Shown here piece by piece: positions 29,160 to 39,032 of a stretch of DNA of 64,000 nt. Positions within the stretch are counted from its first letter, which is position 1. Each line of letters opens with the position of its first letter. Origin of the DNA: Bacteroidetes bacterium MedPE-SWsnd-G2 (lineage in GTDB: Bacteria > Bacteroidota > Bacteroidia > Flavobacteriales > Flavobacteriaceae). The stretch is taken from assembly GCA_001874335.1 (NCBI GenBank), contig MPDE01000009.1, forward strand, positions 1 through 64,000, in the 5' to 3' direction. A program made the translations under genes and the position numbers. The notes beneath the pieces were generated by a model. It did not search any database, was not told where the DNA came from, and was given only the letters and a program-made list of their open reading frames with translations.

Positions 29160-32100
29160 TTAGAAAATATAACGTAATCCAAATTGCATTTGCCATCTTG
29201 AGGCTAAGCTTGAATCGTATCCAAAAGTTTCCGTTAACTCAGGGTTAAATGTATATGTAGGTACATTTGTATTTGGGTCAACAGACACACCAATTGGTTG
29301 CACACTATTTGGTTGTTGAATTAAGCCCCAATCAGAGCTAATTAAGTTACCTAAGTTTAAGATATCCCAGCTAAATTGGATGGTATGCGTTTTTCCGCTT
29401 TTTAATTTCAAGTTATAATCTTGTAAGATTTTAAAATCCCAACGTGATCTCCAAGGAGCAGTAGCAGCATAACGCTCAGCATATTGCCCTCTTCTGTCAC
29501 TTAAATAATCATCTTGATTAATGAAGTTATTAAAAGCTTCAGCTTGACCAGCACCAGAGAATTGCATTTGAGATAATTCACTTTCAGTTGGTACGTAAAT
29601 TAAATCGTTTAAGTTAGAACCATCTCCGTTAATGTCTCCACCATAAGTATAGTTAAAACGTCCTCCTTTTGCATATTCAAAGAAGGTTGAAACAGTAGTA
29701 GACCACTTGTCACCACCGTAGTTCCATTTTTTACTTGCAACACCAATAACTCTGTGTTGATCACCATACTTAGAGTGTCCTAACACATCGTCATTTACAT
29801 TTCCTAAGGCTGGGTTAAATGCAAATGCATCACCAGTGATTTCAGCCTCAATAGAGTTAACATCTTGAGAATCTAAGTAGTTATAAGCTAAACTTGCATA
29901 TAATCCATTCTCGAAGGTCTTTTGAGCCTTAAGAGACGCGTTAAAGATTCTTCCTTTATCAGTATTTGTAAAAACGTAAGCGTTATTGATAATATCACTT
30001 GGCGCATAAACTGGTCTATTATCCACACCACCTAAAGTAGCCGATGGGTTTAATAATCCCCAGTTTTGTACATGAGCACCATTAATATCTTTAGTGAAAG
30101 ATAAATCACCAGTTAATATTAATCCTTTTTCAAATTTGTAATCACCACCAATATTTGTTCTCCAAACTTGTGGGAACTGGAAATCTGGATCTACCATTTG
30201 GTAAAAGAATACTTCTGGATTAGCGATTTGGTTTCCTAACCATACAAATGGTAAACGACCTGTAAATACACCTGTTCCACCTCTTAATTGGAAAGAGCTA
30301 TCTCCTTTTACATCCCAGTTAAACCCTAAACGCGGAGAAATTAACCAATCGTTAGAAGGCATTTGAGTATTATCTAAAAATACAGTTTCTCCAGTATTTG
30401 GATTCACATAAGGAATTTCTGGAACGTAACAGCAAGCTCTGTCAATTACCTCTTGAGCTTTTTGAGCTGTATCAAAGAATAATGGTTTATCAACACGTAA
30501 CCCTATAGTCAGTTTAAAATTATCAGTTACATCCCATTGGTCTTGACCATAAAATGCCAATTGACCTACGTTAGTTTCAGCTAATGACCATCCACCAGCA
30601 ACACCTTCTCCATTTGCTTCTAAAGCAGCATGAGCAGCAGTTGCAGCATCAAATAAAGCTTCTAATTCTCCTGAAGCTACCATTGCTGGAAAATTTTCCA
30701 TAGTAGTTGTTGGGAAAAATACACCTTGTGCACCGTATACACCTAAGTTAAACGAATTGTCGAATTCAAATTTTTCAAAAGAGAATCCAGCTGTAATCGT
30801 ATGGTTTCCTTTATAGAAATTAATATTATCTGAAATTTGAAAAACTTTTTGATCTAATCTGTTATTAATTGAGAAAGGCTCATGTCCAGCAATAATGTAG
30901 TTAGATCCATCTTTAGTAATGGTTACCGTTGGAGCTGGAGTTGAAAGCGGATTTCTAAAATCATCAAAATGAGTGTATCCCATTTGTAATTTATTAGAAG
31001 CCTCATCAGACAATGTAGAGTTTAATTCTAATTGGAATGAATTTAACTTATTGTTGATTTCATATCCTGAGTTTTCAAATTGAAGTGTATTTGCACTTGG
31101 ACCTCTAAACCCTAATGCTGTTGGGTGAGCTGGCTTTTCTTTTGCAGCGTCTAAGAAGTTGTAAATAACAGCTAATCTATTATTATCATCAATATTCCAA
31201 TCTAACTTAAAGATACCTTTAGTAGAGTTAGAATCATAGTTAAAATCTTTATAAGCTCCTGGATTGTATCCAAAGCCTAATAACGCATTTTGAACTGTGA
31301 TTAAATCTTGTTCTAATACACGAGATTCATTAATTGCCCCAGAACCTGTATTTGGAGTCCATCCATTAGTACCTAAATCAGTTCTTGTGTCTTGCTCAAA
31401 GTTTGCAAAGAAGAATAATTTATTCTTCACAATTGGAGCACCGATAGATACACCAAATTGGTTTTGCTCTAATTTAGATTTGAATACATCTTCACCTTTA
31501 ATTTTTCCTCCGGTAAGATCTTCATTTCTAAAGAAGCCATAAACTGTACCGTGAACTTCATTCGTACCACTTTTAGTTACAGCATTTACAGAAGCCCCTG
31601 TAAATCCAGATTGAGTAACATCATAAGGTGCAGAAGCAACGGTAATTTGCTCGATTGCATCTAACGAAATAGGTTGAGAATCTGTTTGCCCTCCTGGTGT
31701 TGCAGCATCTAATCCAAATGGATTATTAAAAATTGCACCATCTAAAGAAAAGTTGTTGTACTGATCATTACGACCTCCGAACGATCCTCCACTAGCTGAA
31801 GGCTCTAATCTTGTAAAATCTGATGCAGAACGAGAAATAGTTGGTAAACGTGTTAATTCACGACGACCAACACTTGTTTCTGCTCCAGTACGGTCAGAAC
31901 CAAAAGTTCCTGTACCACCAGATGCAGTTACCACTACCGCGTCAAGCTCTTCACTATCGACTGCTAAGGTTACATCTAAATTAAATGAAGAACCTAGTGT
32001 TAAGTAAACATCGCTAAATGTTTGATCTTTAAATCCTACATAAGTTACAGTCACCGTGTAAGGTCCTCCTACACGAAGATTTAATAAATTAAATCGTCCA

Positions 32101-32282
32101 TCAATGTTAGAAGCAGCACCGTACTTTGTACCTGTAGGTGTGTGCAATGCAACAACGTTAGCTCCTGGTAAAGGCTCACTATTGTCATCCAAAATTAAAC
32201 CTTTAATGTTAGACGTAGTCACTTGCGCAAAGGCTGTACCTACAAAAAGCATTAAAAGTAATGCAAGTAATTTGTGTTTCAT
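29160..32282 (-). CDS. Oar-like TonB-dependent outer-membrane receptor
   Basis: A 1040-residue outer-membrane protein. A signal peptide (1-19, G-T-A-F-A-Q) precedes a carboxypeptidase-type regulatory domain (about 25-110, with P-L-P-G-A-N-V and D-G-R-F-N-L). A plug domain follows (about 115-260, containing L-D-A-I-E-Q-I-T-V and G-A-S-V-N-A-V-T-K-S-G-T-N), then a long beta barrel ending in the aromatic L-R-Y-I-F. The layout matches Oar/OmpA-related TonB receptors rather than SusC. No SusD-like partner is adjacent, so a glycan role is not supported and the cargo is unknown. It is monocistronic. Confidence 0.92.
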   Translation of the reverse strand: MKHKLLALLLMLFVGTAFAQVTTSNIKGLILDDNSEPLPGANVVALHTPTGTKYGAASNIDGRFNLLNLRVGGPYTVTVTYVGFKDQTFSDVYLTLGSSFNLDVTLAVDSEELDAVVVTASGGTGTFGSDRTGAETSVGRRELTRLPTISRSASDFTRLEPSASGGSFGGRNDQYNNFSLDGAIFNNPFGLDAATPGGQTDSQPISLDAIEQITVASAPYDVTQSGFTGASVNAVTKSGTNEVHGTVYGFFRNEDLTGGKIKGEDVFKSKLEQNQFGVSIGAPIVKNKLFFFANFEQDTRTDLGTNGWTPNTGSGAINESRVLEQDLITVQNALLGFGYNPGAYKDFNYDSNSTKGIFKLDWNIDDNNRLAVIYNFLDAAKEKPAHPTALGFRGPSANTLQFENSGYEINNKLNSFQLELNSTLSDEASNKLQMGYTHFDDFRNPLSTPAPTVTITKDGSNYIIAGHEPFSINNRLDQKVFQISDNINFYKGNHTITAGFSFEKFEFDNSFNLGVYGAQGVFFPTTTMENFPAMVASGELEALFDAATAAHAALEANGEGVAGGWSLAETNVGQLAFYGQDQWDVTDNFKLTIGLRVDKPLFFDTAQKAQEVIDRACCYVPEIPYVNPNTGETVFLDNTQMPSNDWLISPRLGFNWDVKGDSSFQLRGGTGVFTGRLPFVWLGNQIANPEVFFYQMVDPDFQFPQVWRTNIGGDYKFEKGLILTGDLSFTKDINGAHVQNWGLLNPSATLGGVDNRPVYAPSDIINNAYVFTNTDKGRIFNASLKAQKTFENGLYASLAYNYLDSQDVNSIEAEITGDAFAFNPALGNVNDDVLGHSKYGDQHRVIGVASKKWNYGGDKWSTTVSTFFEYAKGGRFNYTYGGDINGDGSNLNDLIYVPTESELSQMQFSGAGQAEAFNNFINQDDYLSDRRGQYAERYAATAPWRSRWDFKILQDYNLKLKSGKTHTIQFSWDILNLGNLISSDWGLIQQPNSVQPIGVSVDPNTNVPTYTFNPELTETFGYDSSLASRWQMQFGLRYIF

Positions 32283-32500
32283 TTTTACTGAATTAGTTAA
32301 AAAAATTAGTTAATTACGGGGTAAAAATAACAAAAGTTAAGGTAGTTTTACATTTTACCACACAAATTAATTAACGCGTTGTTAACTTTTCATTAATTAA
32401 CAATTAACAGTTTACCTTACAAAACAGTCTTTAATTTTTTAACATTTCACTTGTTAACTCGACAAAAATCATAAATAAGAAAACACGCTATTAAAGCACA

Positions 32501-33370
32501 CTATTTACTGACGCTTAAAGCAGCTTCTAAAGGTCTATCGGTAGCTAAAATATCGGCACCCAAAGCTATCCAAGTGTTATATAACTCATCTCCACGAGCT
32601 TCCGCCATTCCGTCTAAATTACCTATAGTACCAAGCATACAATAAATTCCATTTTCATGAATTTTCTCAAAAAGTTCTGGACTCGACAATTTAGTACCAG
32701 TAAACGCCAACATATGGCTTGTTGGTATTCCTGAATTTAGTAATTCATCAAATTCTTTATCATTTCTTGCTGAAACCGACAATAATAAATGAGGTGCTAA
32801 TTGATATGCTTTCTTAGCTTGTTTTAAATCGTAAGTAATTATTGCTGACACATCTTCTGCTTTATGTTTTTCAACATACTTCAATACTTCTTCCAAAGAA
32901 ACGCTTCTTTTTATATCTAAAGTTAAAATGGCATTTTCCTTAACGGCCCATTCTAACACAGCATCAAACGTCGGTACCTTATAATCTGTTATTGCTCCAG
33001 AGTCATCTTTCAGATTTAATTTTATTAATTCTTCAAAAGTGATATCATTTACCAAACCAAATCCGTTAGTCGTGCGATCAATTGTTTTATCATGCATTAG
33101 TACTAAAACATTATCCTTAGTTTTTGCTACATCTATTTCAAAAACAGCTGAAATGCTATCATTTAAAAATTTCATGGTTTCAATACAATTTTCTGGATAA
33201 CCAGGTATACCTTTTCCTCCCCTATGTGCACTAATTAAAGGTTGAGCTGCGCCTTCATATTGAAATACATTAATCAAATTAGATTCTTCTCTTACTTGAG
33301 GATCGGATTTATCAGATTTACATCCCCATAAAAAAAGGATAGCGCATAGCATTAAAATTTTTCTCATCAC
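32501..33370 (-). CDS. Glycerophosphodiester phosphodiesterase lipoprotein
   Basis: Hydrolyses glycerophosphodiesters to glycerol 3-phosphate and an alcohol, probably at the periplasmic side of a membrane. A lipobox ends at Cys17 (L-F-L-W-G-C). The GDPD core shows H49-R50-G-G, P-E-N-C near 59-62, the metal ligands E78-x-D80 and the general acid/base H93-D in L-M-H-D-K-T-I-D-R-T-T. The D-I-K and T-D-R-P segments fit the TIM barrel. The length of 289 is normal. It lies downstream of the ribosomal operon but is separated by that operon's terminator. Confidence 0.92.
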   Translation of the reverse strand: MMRKILMLCAILFLWGCKSDKSDPQVREESNLINVFQYEGAAQPLISAHRGGKGIPGYPENCIETMKFLNDSISAVFEIDVAKTKDNVLVLMHDKTIDRTTNGFGLVNDITFEELIKLNLKDDSGAITDYKVPTFDAVLEWAVKENAILTLDIKRSVSLEEVLKYVEKHKAEDVSAIITYDLKQAKKAYQLAPHLLLSVSARNDKEFDELLNSGIPTSHMLAFTGTKLSSPELFEKIHENGIYCMLGTIGNLDGMAEARGDELYNTWIALGADILATDRPLEAALSVSK

Positions 33371-33390
33371 TCACTTATTGAATTAAAATA

Positions 33391-33422
33391 AAAAAACCGT
33401 TTAGTAAGTTACTAAACGGTTT
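33391..33422 (-). terminator. Terminator of the rpsF-rpsR-rplI operon
   Basis: CCGTTTAGT (33397-33405) pairs with ACTAAACGG (33411-33419), flanked by A and T runs. In the minus direction the stem is followed by six T residues. Confidence 0.85.
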
Positions 33423-33445
33423 TTAAAACTATAGTTTTATTATGA

Positions 33446-33895
33446 TTATGCTTCTGCAACAACCTCGAAAGGTAAATCAACAGCTACATTTCTGTGTAAT
33501 CTAATTACAGCTTCATATTTTCCTAATCGTTTAACACTTCCACCAACTACAGAAATAAATTTCTTTTCGATAGAATGACCTTCTTTTTGTAAAGCATCAG
33601 CAAGATCAATATTGTTAACAGAACCGAATAATTTGTCTCCAGTACCAACTTTAGAAGCTATTTTAATTTCTAAAGCTTTAAGCGCTTCAGCAACTTTATT
33701 AGCATCTTCTACAATTTTCTTTTCTTTAAACGCTCTTTGCTTTAAATTTTCAGCTAAAACTTTCTTTGCAGAAGTTGTTGCTAAAACAGCCTGTCCATGA
33801 GGAATTAAAAAGTTTCTACCATAACCGTTCTTAACTGTTACAATATCGTCTTTAAATCCTAAATTTTCAACGTCTTGTTTTAATATAAGTTCCAT
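33446..33895 (-). CDS. rplI: 50S ribosomal protein L9
   Basis: Large-subunit protein with the typical two-domain form and length (149 residues). The N-terminal rRNA-binding part has M-E-L-I-L-K-Q-D-V-E-N-L-G and the signature G-Y-G-R-N-F-L-I-P-H-G-Q-A. A charged connecting helix and a C-terminal domain follow. Third and last gene of the S6-S18-L9 operon, 12 bases after rpsR, with a terminator behind it. Confidence 0.97.
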   Translation of the reverse strand: MELILKQDVENLGFKDDIVTVKNGYGRNFLIPHGQAVLATTSAKKVLAENLKQRAFKEKKIVEDANKVAEALKALEIKIASKVGTGDKLFGSVNNIDLADALQKEGHSIEKKFISVVGGSVKRLGKYEAVIRLHRNVAVDLPFEVVAEA

Positions 33896-33907
33896 GTTAT
33901 GATTTTT

Positions 33908-34204
33908 TTATTTTAATAAATCTGCTACATATGGCATAAGCGCTAAGTGACGCGCTCTTTTTACAGCTACAGATACTTTTCTTTGATATTTTAATGAAGT
34001 TCCTGTTAAACGTCTTGGTAACAATTTACCTTGCTCGTTTACAAATTTCAATAAGAAGTCTGCATCTTTATAATCAATATACTTAATTCCAGACTTTTTA
34101 AAACGACAGTACTTTTTAGCTTTGTTCGTTTCAATGTTCAAAGGCGTAAGATATCTAATTTCTCCGTCCTTTTTTCCTTTTGCTTGTTGTTCTATTGAAG
34201 ACAT
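33908..34204 (-). CDS. rpsR: 30S ribosomal protein S18
   Basis: Small-subunit protein that pairs with S6 on the platform. [18 protein letters not shown] and L-L-P-R-R-L-T-G are the usual S18 signatures. At 98 residues it carries a longer charged N-terminus than many homologues. It lies between rpsF (3 bases) and rplI (12 bases). No priB or ssb gene interrupts the operon, unlike in enterobacteria. Confidence 0.97.
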   Translation of the reverse strand: MSSIEQQAKGKKDGEIRYLTPLNIETNKAKKYCRFKKSGIKYIDYKDADFLLKFVNEQGKLLPRRLTGTSLKYQRKVSVAVKRARHLALMPYVADLLK

Positions 34205-34207
34205 AAA

Positions 34208-34546
34208 TTAAGCTTTTTGTTTGTTTCTATTTCTTCTCTTCTCAGCCCAAGCAATTGCATGCTTGTCTAACTTCACAGTCAAGTAACGCATAAAACGCTC
34301 GTCACGTCTAAACTCTACTTCTAATGGGTTGATTACCTCACCTGGTACAGTAAACTCAAATAAGTGATAAAAACCACTTTTTTTGTTTTGAATAGGATAA
34401 GCTAATTTTTTAAGTCCCCAATCTTCTTTGGACACCATCTTTGCACCTCTAGAAACAAGAAAATCTTCATATTTCTCTACTGTTTCCTTTATCTGAGTTT
34501 CAGATAAAACGGGATTCAAGATGAAAACAGTTTCATAATGATTCAT
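34208..34546 (-). CDS. rpsF: 30S ribosomal protein S6
   Basis: First gene of the operon, 112 residues. M-N-H-Y-E-T-V-F-I-L-N-P at the start and K-L-A-Y-P-I-Q-N-K-K-S-G-F-Y in the middle are standard S6 features. The basic tail E-K-R-R-N-R-N-K-Q-K-A takes the place of the acidic tail seen in some other bacteria. The transcript most likely begins at the promoter at 34579-34609. Confidence 0.97.
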   Translation of the reverse strand: MNHYETVFILNPVLSETQIKETVEKYEDFLVSRGAKMVSKEDWGLKKLAYPIQNKKSGFYHLFEFTVPGEVINPLEVEFRRDERFMRYLTVKLDKHAIAWAEKRRNRNKQKA

Positions 34547-34578
34547 ATTATAAATTATTTATAAATTAAAAATGGCTG

Positions 34579-34609
34579 CAAAAATAAATATTTTTAGCAA
34601 ATAAGACAA
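34579..34609 (-). promoter_or_regulatory. Promoter of rpsF-rpsR-rplI
   Basis: On the minus strand, TTG (34607-34609), a 20-base spacer and TATTTTTG (34579-34586) match the Bacteroidota promoter exactly. Transcription would begin roughly 25 bases before the rpsF ATG. Confidence 0.65.
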
Positions 34610-34681
34610 GTATTTGATTATAATATTTTATATTTAGTATGAGATAAAAAATAATCGAATTTCAACACTTTGTCGATGTTT

Positions 34682-34713
34682 TTTGGTTTTTATCCGAATT
34701 TTTTGTACTATTG
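34682..34713 (+). promoter_or_regulatory. Promoter that decides the start of the LytTR regulator gene
   Basis: TTTG (34682-34685), a 20-base spacer and TACTATTG (34706-34713, 7 of 8 consensus bases) place the transcript start near 34720. That is downstream of the first in-frame ATG at 34670 and upstream of the ATG at 34745, so the shorter protein is favoured. Confidence 0.55.
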
Positions 34714-34744
34714 TCGATATCTTAACCTAAAATCTAAAAATGTT

Positions 34745-35440
34745 ATGACTTTAAACTGTGTCGTAGTAGATGATTCTGCAATCCAACGATTGTCCATCGT
34801 TAAGCTGATTGAGAATCATTCGTCATTAAACCTTATCGCAGAGTATAGCAGTGCATTAGAAACTAAAAACGGTCTAAACACCCATAAGGTAGATCTTATC
34901 TTTCTTGATATAGAAATGCCTGTATTAAATGGATTTGAATTATTAGACGTTTTAAATAACAAGCCTCAAATTATATTCGTGACTGGTAAGACAGAATATG
35001 CGTTTAAAGCTTTTAATTATGATGCAACTGATTATCTTCAAAAACCGATAACAAGAGAACGTTTTAACGTTTCTGTTGAAAAAGCCCTTGAACAGCACAA
35101 ATTAAAACTTGATTTTAATGAAGCTGATGGAGAGCATATTTTTGTAAAAAGTAACCTTAAAAAACGTAAAGTTTATATTAAGGATATTAAATGGATTGAA
35201 GCTTTGGGAGACTATGTAAAATTAGTAACTGAAGAAAATAGTTTGGTTGTACTTTCTACAATGAAAGCATTTGAACACGAACTACCTGAAGGTAAATTTT
35301 TAAGAATCCACAAATCGTATATTGTTAATCTTGATAAAGTAGATAGATTTAACAGTAAAAACGTTGAAGTTGGTGCGTATGAAATTCCGTTAAGTCGAAA
35401 TAAGAAAACTCAACTTGTTGACGCCTTAAATAACATTTAA
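34745..35440 (+). CDS. LytTR-family response regulator
   Basis: Two-component transcription regulator of 231 residues from the chosen start. A receiver domain (about 3-120) has the acidic pair D9-D10, phospho-acceptor D55 in L-I-F-L-D-I-E-M-P, and K-P near 100. A LytTR DNA-binding domain follows (about 135-231, with I-K-W-I-E-A-L-G-D-Y-V-K-L and F-L-R-I-H-K-S-Y-I-V-N). The frame could extend to 34670, but those 25 extra residues precede the domain and the predicted transcript start, so I reject them. No histidine kinase gene is adjacent, so its sensor is elsewhere. The stop abuts the priA stop. Confidence 0.93.
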   Translation: MTLNCVVVDDSAIQRLSIVKLIENHSSLNLIAEYSSALETKNGLNTHKVDLIFLDIEMPVLNGFELLDVLNNKPQIIFVTGKTEYAFKAFNYDATDYLQKPITRERFNVSVEKALEQHKLKLDFNEADGEHIFVKSNLKKRKVYIKDIKWIEALGDYVKLVTEENSLVVLSTMKAFEHELPEGKFLRIHKSYIVNLDKVDRFNSKNVEVGAYEIPLSRNKKTQLVDALNNI

Positions 35441-37894
35441 TTAATAAGGATCTACATTTAGTATTACGCGTACAGCTCTAAAATCTTTAACACTTAAGAA
35501 GCTATTATTTATTTTTAATATAGCTTCTTTCGTTTTTTTAAGGGATTGCTTAGCCGGTATTTTCACAATAATATTTTTGTGGTACTGATTTCTTATTCTT
35601 GCTACCGGAGGAAACTCAGGTCCTAAAATATTTTGAGTAAACACCTGTCTCAATGCAGAGGCATACCAATCTGCTCCAACATTTACCTTCTGATATTCCT
35701 TATGCTTAAGTGTTATTTTAATTAACCTAAATACAGGTGGGTATTTAAAATTATGACGCTCATCCATTTGCTCCTTATACATAGCATCAAAATCGTTTGT
35801 ACTGACTTGCTGTAATATATTATGGTACGGATTATACGTCTGAATTAACACCTTTCCTCGTTCTTTTGTCCTGCCCGCTCTTCCTGATACTTGTAACATA
35901 AGTTGAAAACTTCTTTCATGCGCCCTGAAATCCGGAAAATTAAGCATATTATCTGCATTCATTATCCCAACCAATTTCACATGTCTAAAATCTAAACCTT
36001 TGGTTAACATCTGAGTTCCTACCAAAACATCAATCTCTCCTTGTTCAAAAGCTGAAATAATTTTTTCATAACCAAATTTACCACGAGTAGTATCTAAATC
36101 CATTCGTGTTACTTTCTTGTTTGGAAACAATTGTTTAACCTCCGCCTCGATCTGCTCAGTCCCAAATCCTTTATTATCTAATTCAACACTTCCACAAGCT
36201 CCACATTTAACAGGCATTGCAGAATAATAGCCACAATAATGGCACCTTAACTGGTTTTTATATTGGTGATACGTTAAGCTCACATCACAATTTGAACATT
36301 GTGGAGAATGTCCACATGTATTACATTCTATAATTGGAGAATATCCTCTTCTATTCTGAAACAAAATAACTTGCTTATCTTCCTCAAAACATTCTTCCAT
36401 GGCTGTTAATAGAGTGTCTGAAAAATGACCATTCATCAATTTTCTTTTATGCTTATCCTTGATATCAACCAAGTTTATCTCTGGCATCAACACATTGTTG
36501 TAACGTGTAAACATTTCAACCAAACCAAATTTTCCATGTTTAGTGTTGGAGTAACTCTCTAAACTTGGCGTTGCAGACCCTAATAAGGTTTTGCATTTAA
36601 ATAATCCTGCAAGAACAATAGCAGTGTCCCTTGCGTGATATCTTGGAGCCGGATCAAACTGTTTGTAAGATTGCTCATGCTCCTCATCAACAACTACCAA
36701 TCCTAAATTTTGAAAAGGCAATAAAACCGAAGACCTTGCCCCTAACACGACTCGCGCACTTGGTTTATTTTCTAATATATTATTCCAAACCTCAACACGT
36801 TCATTAGATGAATACTTTGAATGAAAAACTGCAACTTGTTTACCAAAATAACTTTGTAATCTTACAACAAGCTGAGTGGTTAATGCAATTTCAGGCACCA
36901 AAAACAAGACCTGCTCTCCCCTATCCAAACATTCCTGAATCAATTGAACATAGACTTCTGTCTTTCCTGAAGAAGTAACACCATGCAAAAGCACAATATC
37001 TTTGGATTCAAATTCTTTTTTTATCTCAGAAAAAGCTAAGGATTGGCTTTCGTTTAACGATTTTAGAGCATTGGTTTCCTCCCCCTTATAAACAACACGA
37101 TCTGTCTGTAAAAAATACTCTTCTAAAATTCCTTTATCTATCAAAGCTTTTAAAACAGAGGAACTGGTTTTACTCTCAGCCAACAAATCCTTAACCTTGA
37201 TGGGTTTCTTAGATTTTGCTGTCATTGAAAACAAACTAAGTATTACAGCTTTTTGTTTGGCCGCTCTATTTAGTTTTTCTAACAACTCCATTAACACTTC
37301 ATCCCTAGAATATTCTTTATGAAGTCGGATGTATCGAATCATTTTCGGTTTATACTTCTCATAAATCTCTTCATCCAACCTAACGGCATCAACATCTATA
37401 AGACGCTTAATAACCGGAAGCACATTCTTCTTACCTAAAATGGAAACAACATCATTTATTTTTAATGATGACTGATGATGGAGCGCGTCATATACCAAAA
37501 ATTCTTCATCAGCTAAACTACTATCTGCAACCTCAACATCGGGATTTTTTGAAATTATGGTTTCGCTTTCTAACAAAAAGTGACCTGGCAATGCCGCCCT
37601 CATCGCATCCCCCATGGTACATAGGTAATACTTAGACATCCATTGCCAAAGCGACAACTGTCGTGAAGTAACAACAGGCGTGTCATCTAAAATTTGATGA
37701 ATATCTTTAGCTTCATAAATTTGAGGTGCTATTTTATGAGTATTAAAAACAATTGCCGTGTAAATTTTTGATTTTCCAAACGGCACTGAAACTCTAACTC
37801 CTGGTTTTATAAACTGAAATTCCGCCTCTGTCACCTTGTAGGTAAAGAGTTTTTCTAACGGAATTGGTAAGATGACATCTATGAAGTGGCTCAC
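35441..37894 (-). CDS. priA: Primosomal replication restart helicase PriA
   Basis: Reloads the replicative helicase at stalled forks. 817 residues: N-terminal DNA-binding part, then a superfamily 2 helicase core with Walker A G-V-T-S-S-G-K-T-E (about 305-313) and DEEH (about 400). A zinc domain follows with four Cys pairs (C-N-T-C, C-S-N-C, C-H-Y-C, C-G-A-C, about 523-572), then G-T-Q-M-L-T-K-G-L-D-F and Q-V-S-G-R-A-G-R. All expected motifs are present. It is convergent with the LytTR gene with no base between the stops. Confidence 0.97.
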   Translation of the reverse strand: MSHFIDVILPIPLEKLFTYKVTEAEFQFIKPGVRVSVPFGKSKIYTAIVFNTHKIAPQIYEAKDIHQILDDTPVVTSRQLSLWQWMSKYYLCTMGDAMRAALPGHFLLESETIISKNPDVEVADSSLADEEFLVYDALHHQSSLKINDVVSILGKKNVLPVIKRLIDVDAVRLDEEIYEKYKPKMIRYIRLHKEYSRDEVLMELLEKLNRAAKQKAVILSLFSMTAKSKKPIKVKDLLAESKTSSSVLKALIDKGILEEYFLQTDRVVYKGEETNALKSLNESQSLAFSEIKKEFESKDIVLLHGVTSSGKTEVYVQLIQECLDRGEQVLFLVPEIALTTQLVVRLQSYFGKQVAVFHSKYSSNERVEVWNNILENKPSARVVLGARSSVLLPFQNLGLVVVDEEHEQSYKQFDPAPRYHARDTAIVLAGLFKCKTLLGSATPSLESYSNTKHGKFGLVEMFTRYNNVLMPEINLVDIKDKHKRKLMNGHFSDTLLTAMEECFEEDKQVILFQNRRGYSPIIECNTCGHSPQCSNCDVSLTYHQYKNQLRCHYCGYYSAMPVKCGACGSVELDNKGFGTEQIEAEVKQLFPNKKVTRMDLDTTRGKFGYEKIISAFEQGEIDVLVGTQMLTKGLDFRHVKLVGIMNADNMLNFPDFRAHERSFQLMLQVSGRAGRTKERGKVLIQTYNPYHNILQQVSTNDFDAMYKEQMDERHNFKYPPVFRLIKITLKHKEYQKVNVGADWYASALRQVFTQNILGPEFPPVARIRNQYHKNIIVKIPAKQSLKKTKEAILKINNSFLSVKDFRAVRVILNVDPY

Positions 37895-37898
37895 AATT

Positions 37899-37931
37899 CA
37901 AAAATAACATCTTTCCCAAAATTAGAGCCAA
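37899..37931 (-). promoter_or_regulatory. Candidate priA promoter
   Basis: On the minus strand, TTG (37929-37931), 22 bases and TATTTTTG (37899-37906) fit the consensus. The -7 box ends only 4 bases from the ATG, so the mRNA would be leaderless or nearly so. Confidence 0.4.
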
Positions 37932-38098
37932 TAAAAACGATTTGGTTTTACACTTTATCGAAAACCTTTTATCGGATAAAAAAAGACGTTTACAGAAACC
38001 ACAAGCAACATTAAGCCGTTTGTCTAACTACAAATCAGCAAATATCTTTCAAACGCAAGCTTAAAGAGCTAATACTCAATTAAATTCTAAACAAAAAA

Positions 38099-39031
38099 CT
38101 ATTTAGAACCACCTTTCAATCGGTTAAGTGAGGCATTTAATTCAAATCCTAAAAGCACAATATTGCAATTGAGCCAAATGAAAAGAAGTAAAATTAGAAG
38201 CGCTCCAATACTGCCATATAACTCATTGTACCTCGAGAACTCCTCAATATAAATTCCGAAGAAATACGAAGTTACAATGATTAAAAACGTAGTAAAAACA
38301 GCTCCAACCGAAAAGAATCTTGTATTTCTTCCTTCTCTTGTCCCAAAATAAAAAATTGTTGCAGACGCTATAAACACCATGATAATAAAGAATAGGTTTT
38401 TTGCCATAACAGCCAATAAGGCTCCTTGTTGCACACCCTGTGTTTCAAGCGTAGAATTCAAAGGATTTATAACGTATAACTGAAAATAACCTAATCCAAC
38501 GACAGTAAAAATTAATAAAAATGCCAAAATAATAGCCACCCAAAAAGCATACAAATATTGCCTAATAAATGGTCTTGAAATTTGCGTATGATATGAAAAT
38601 TCAAAACCTGAAAACAAAGAGTTAATACCGTTTGCCATTAAAAATAAAGCAAGAAAAAAAACAGATGATAGCAATCCACCTTGACCATTATTAATGTTTT
38701 CAAATATATTTTTAAAAAAGAATTCTGAGGTTTGCGGTGGTAAAAACGAATCTAAAAACAACAAAAAATCTTCCCTGAAATTCTCAATTGGAATATAAGG
38801 CATGATGATTAGAATGAATAATAGAAATGGGAATATTGCCGTGAAAAAGTTGAAAGCCACTGCACTCGCCCTAGAGGTCAATGCTCCTTTAAATATACCT
38901 ACAACATACAACTCAATCAAATCATAGAAGGAAAACCCTTGATAACCTGGTAAGTTAATTTTCTTTAATAATTTAACTATAGTACTTACAACTGGTATTT
39001 TTTCGAGTTTTTCTTCTACGTGTTTTGTCAT
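38099..39031 (-). CDS. YihY/BrkB-family inner-membrane protein
   Basis: Integral membrane protein of 310 residues with about six hydrophobic helices. G-A-L-T-S-R-A-S-A-V-A-F-N-F-F-T-A-I-F-P (about 53-72) is the family signature, and L-Y-G-S-I-G-A-L-L-I-L-L-L-F-I-W-L-N lies near the end. Family members were once called ribonuclease BN, but that enzyme activity belongs to another protein; the true role is unknown. It starts one base after nadC ends, so the two are co-transcribed. Confidence 0.92.
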   Translation of the reverse strand: MTKHVEEKLEKIPVVSTIVKLLKKINLPGYQGFSFYDLIELYVVGIFKGALTSRASAVAFNFFTAIFPFLLFILIIMPYIPIENFREDFLLFLDSFLPPQTSEFFFKNIFENINNGQGGLLSSVFFLALFLMANGINSLFSGFEFSYHTQISRPFIRQYLYAFWVAIILAFLLIFTVVGLGYFQLYVINPLNSTLETQGVQQGALLAVMAKNLFFIIMVFIASATIFYFGTREGRNTRFFSVGAVFTTFLIIVTSYFFGIYIEEFSRYNELYGSIGALLILLLFIWLNCNIVLLGFELNASLNRLKGGSK

Positions 39032-39032
39032 A

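Noticed and set aside
28627-32282. SusC/SusD-type polysaccharide utilisation locus around the large TonB receptor
   Set aside because: There is no SusD-like lipoprotein, glycoside hydrolase or sensor beside it, and the receptor has the Oar-like layout.
34670-34744. 25-codon N-terminal extension of the LytTR regulator
   Set aside because: It precedes the receiver domain start and lies upstream of the predicted transcript start.
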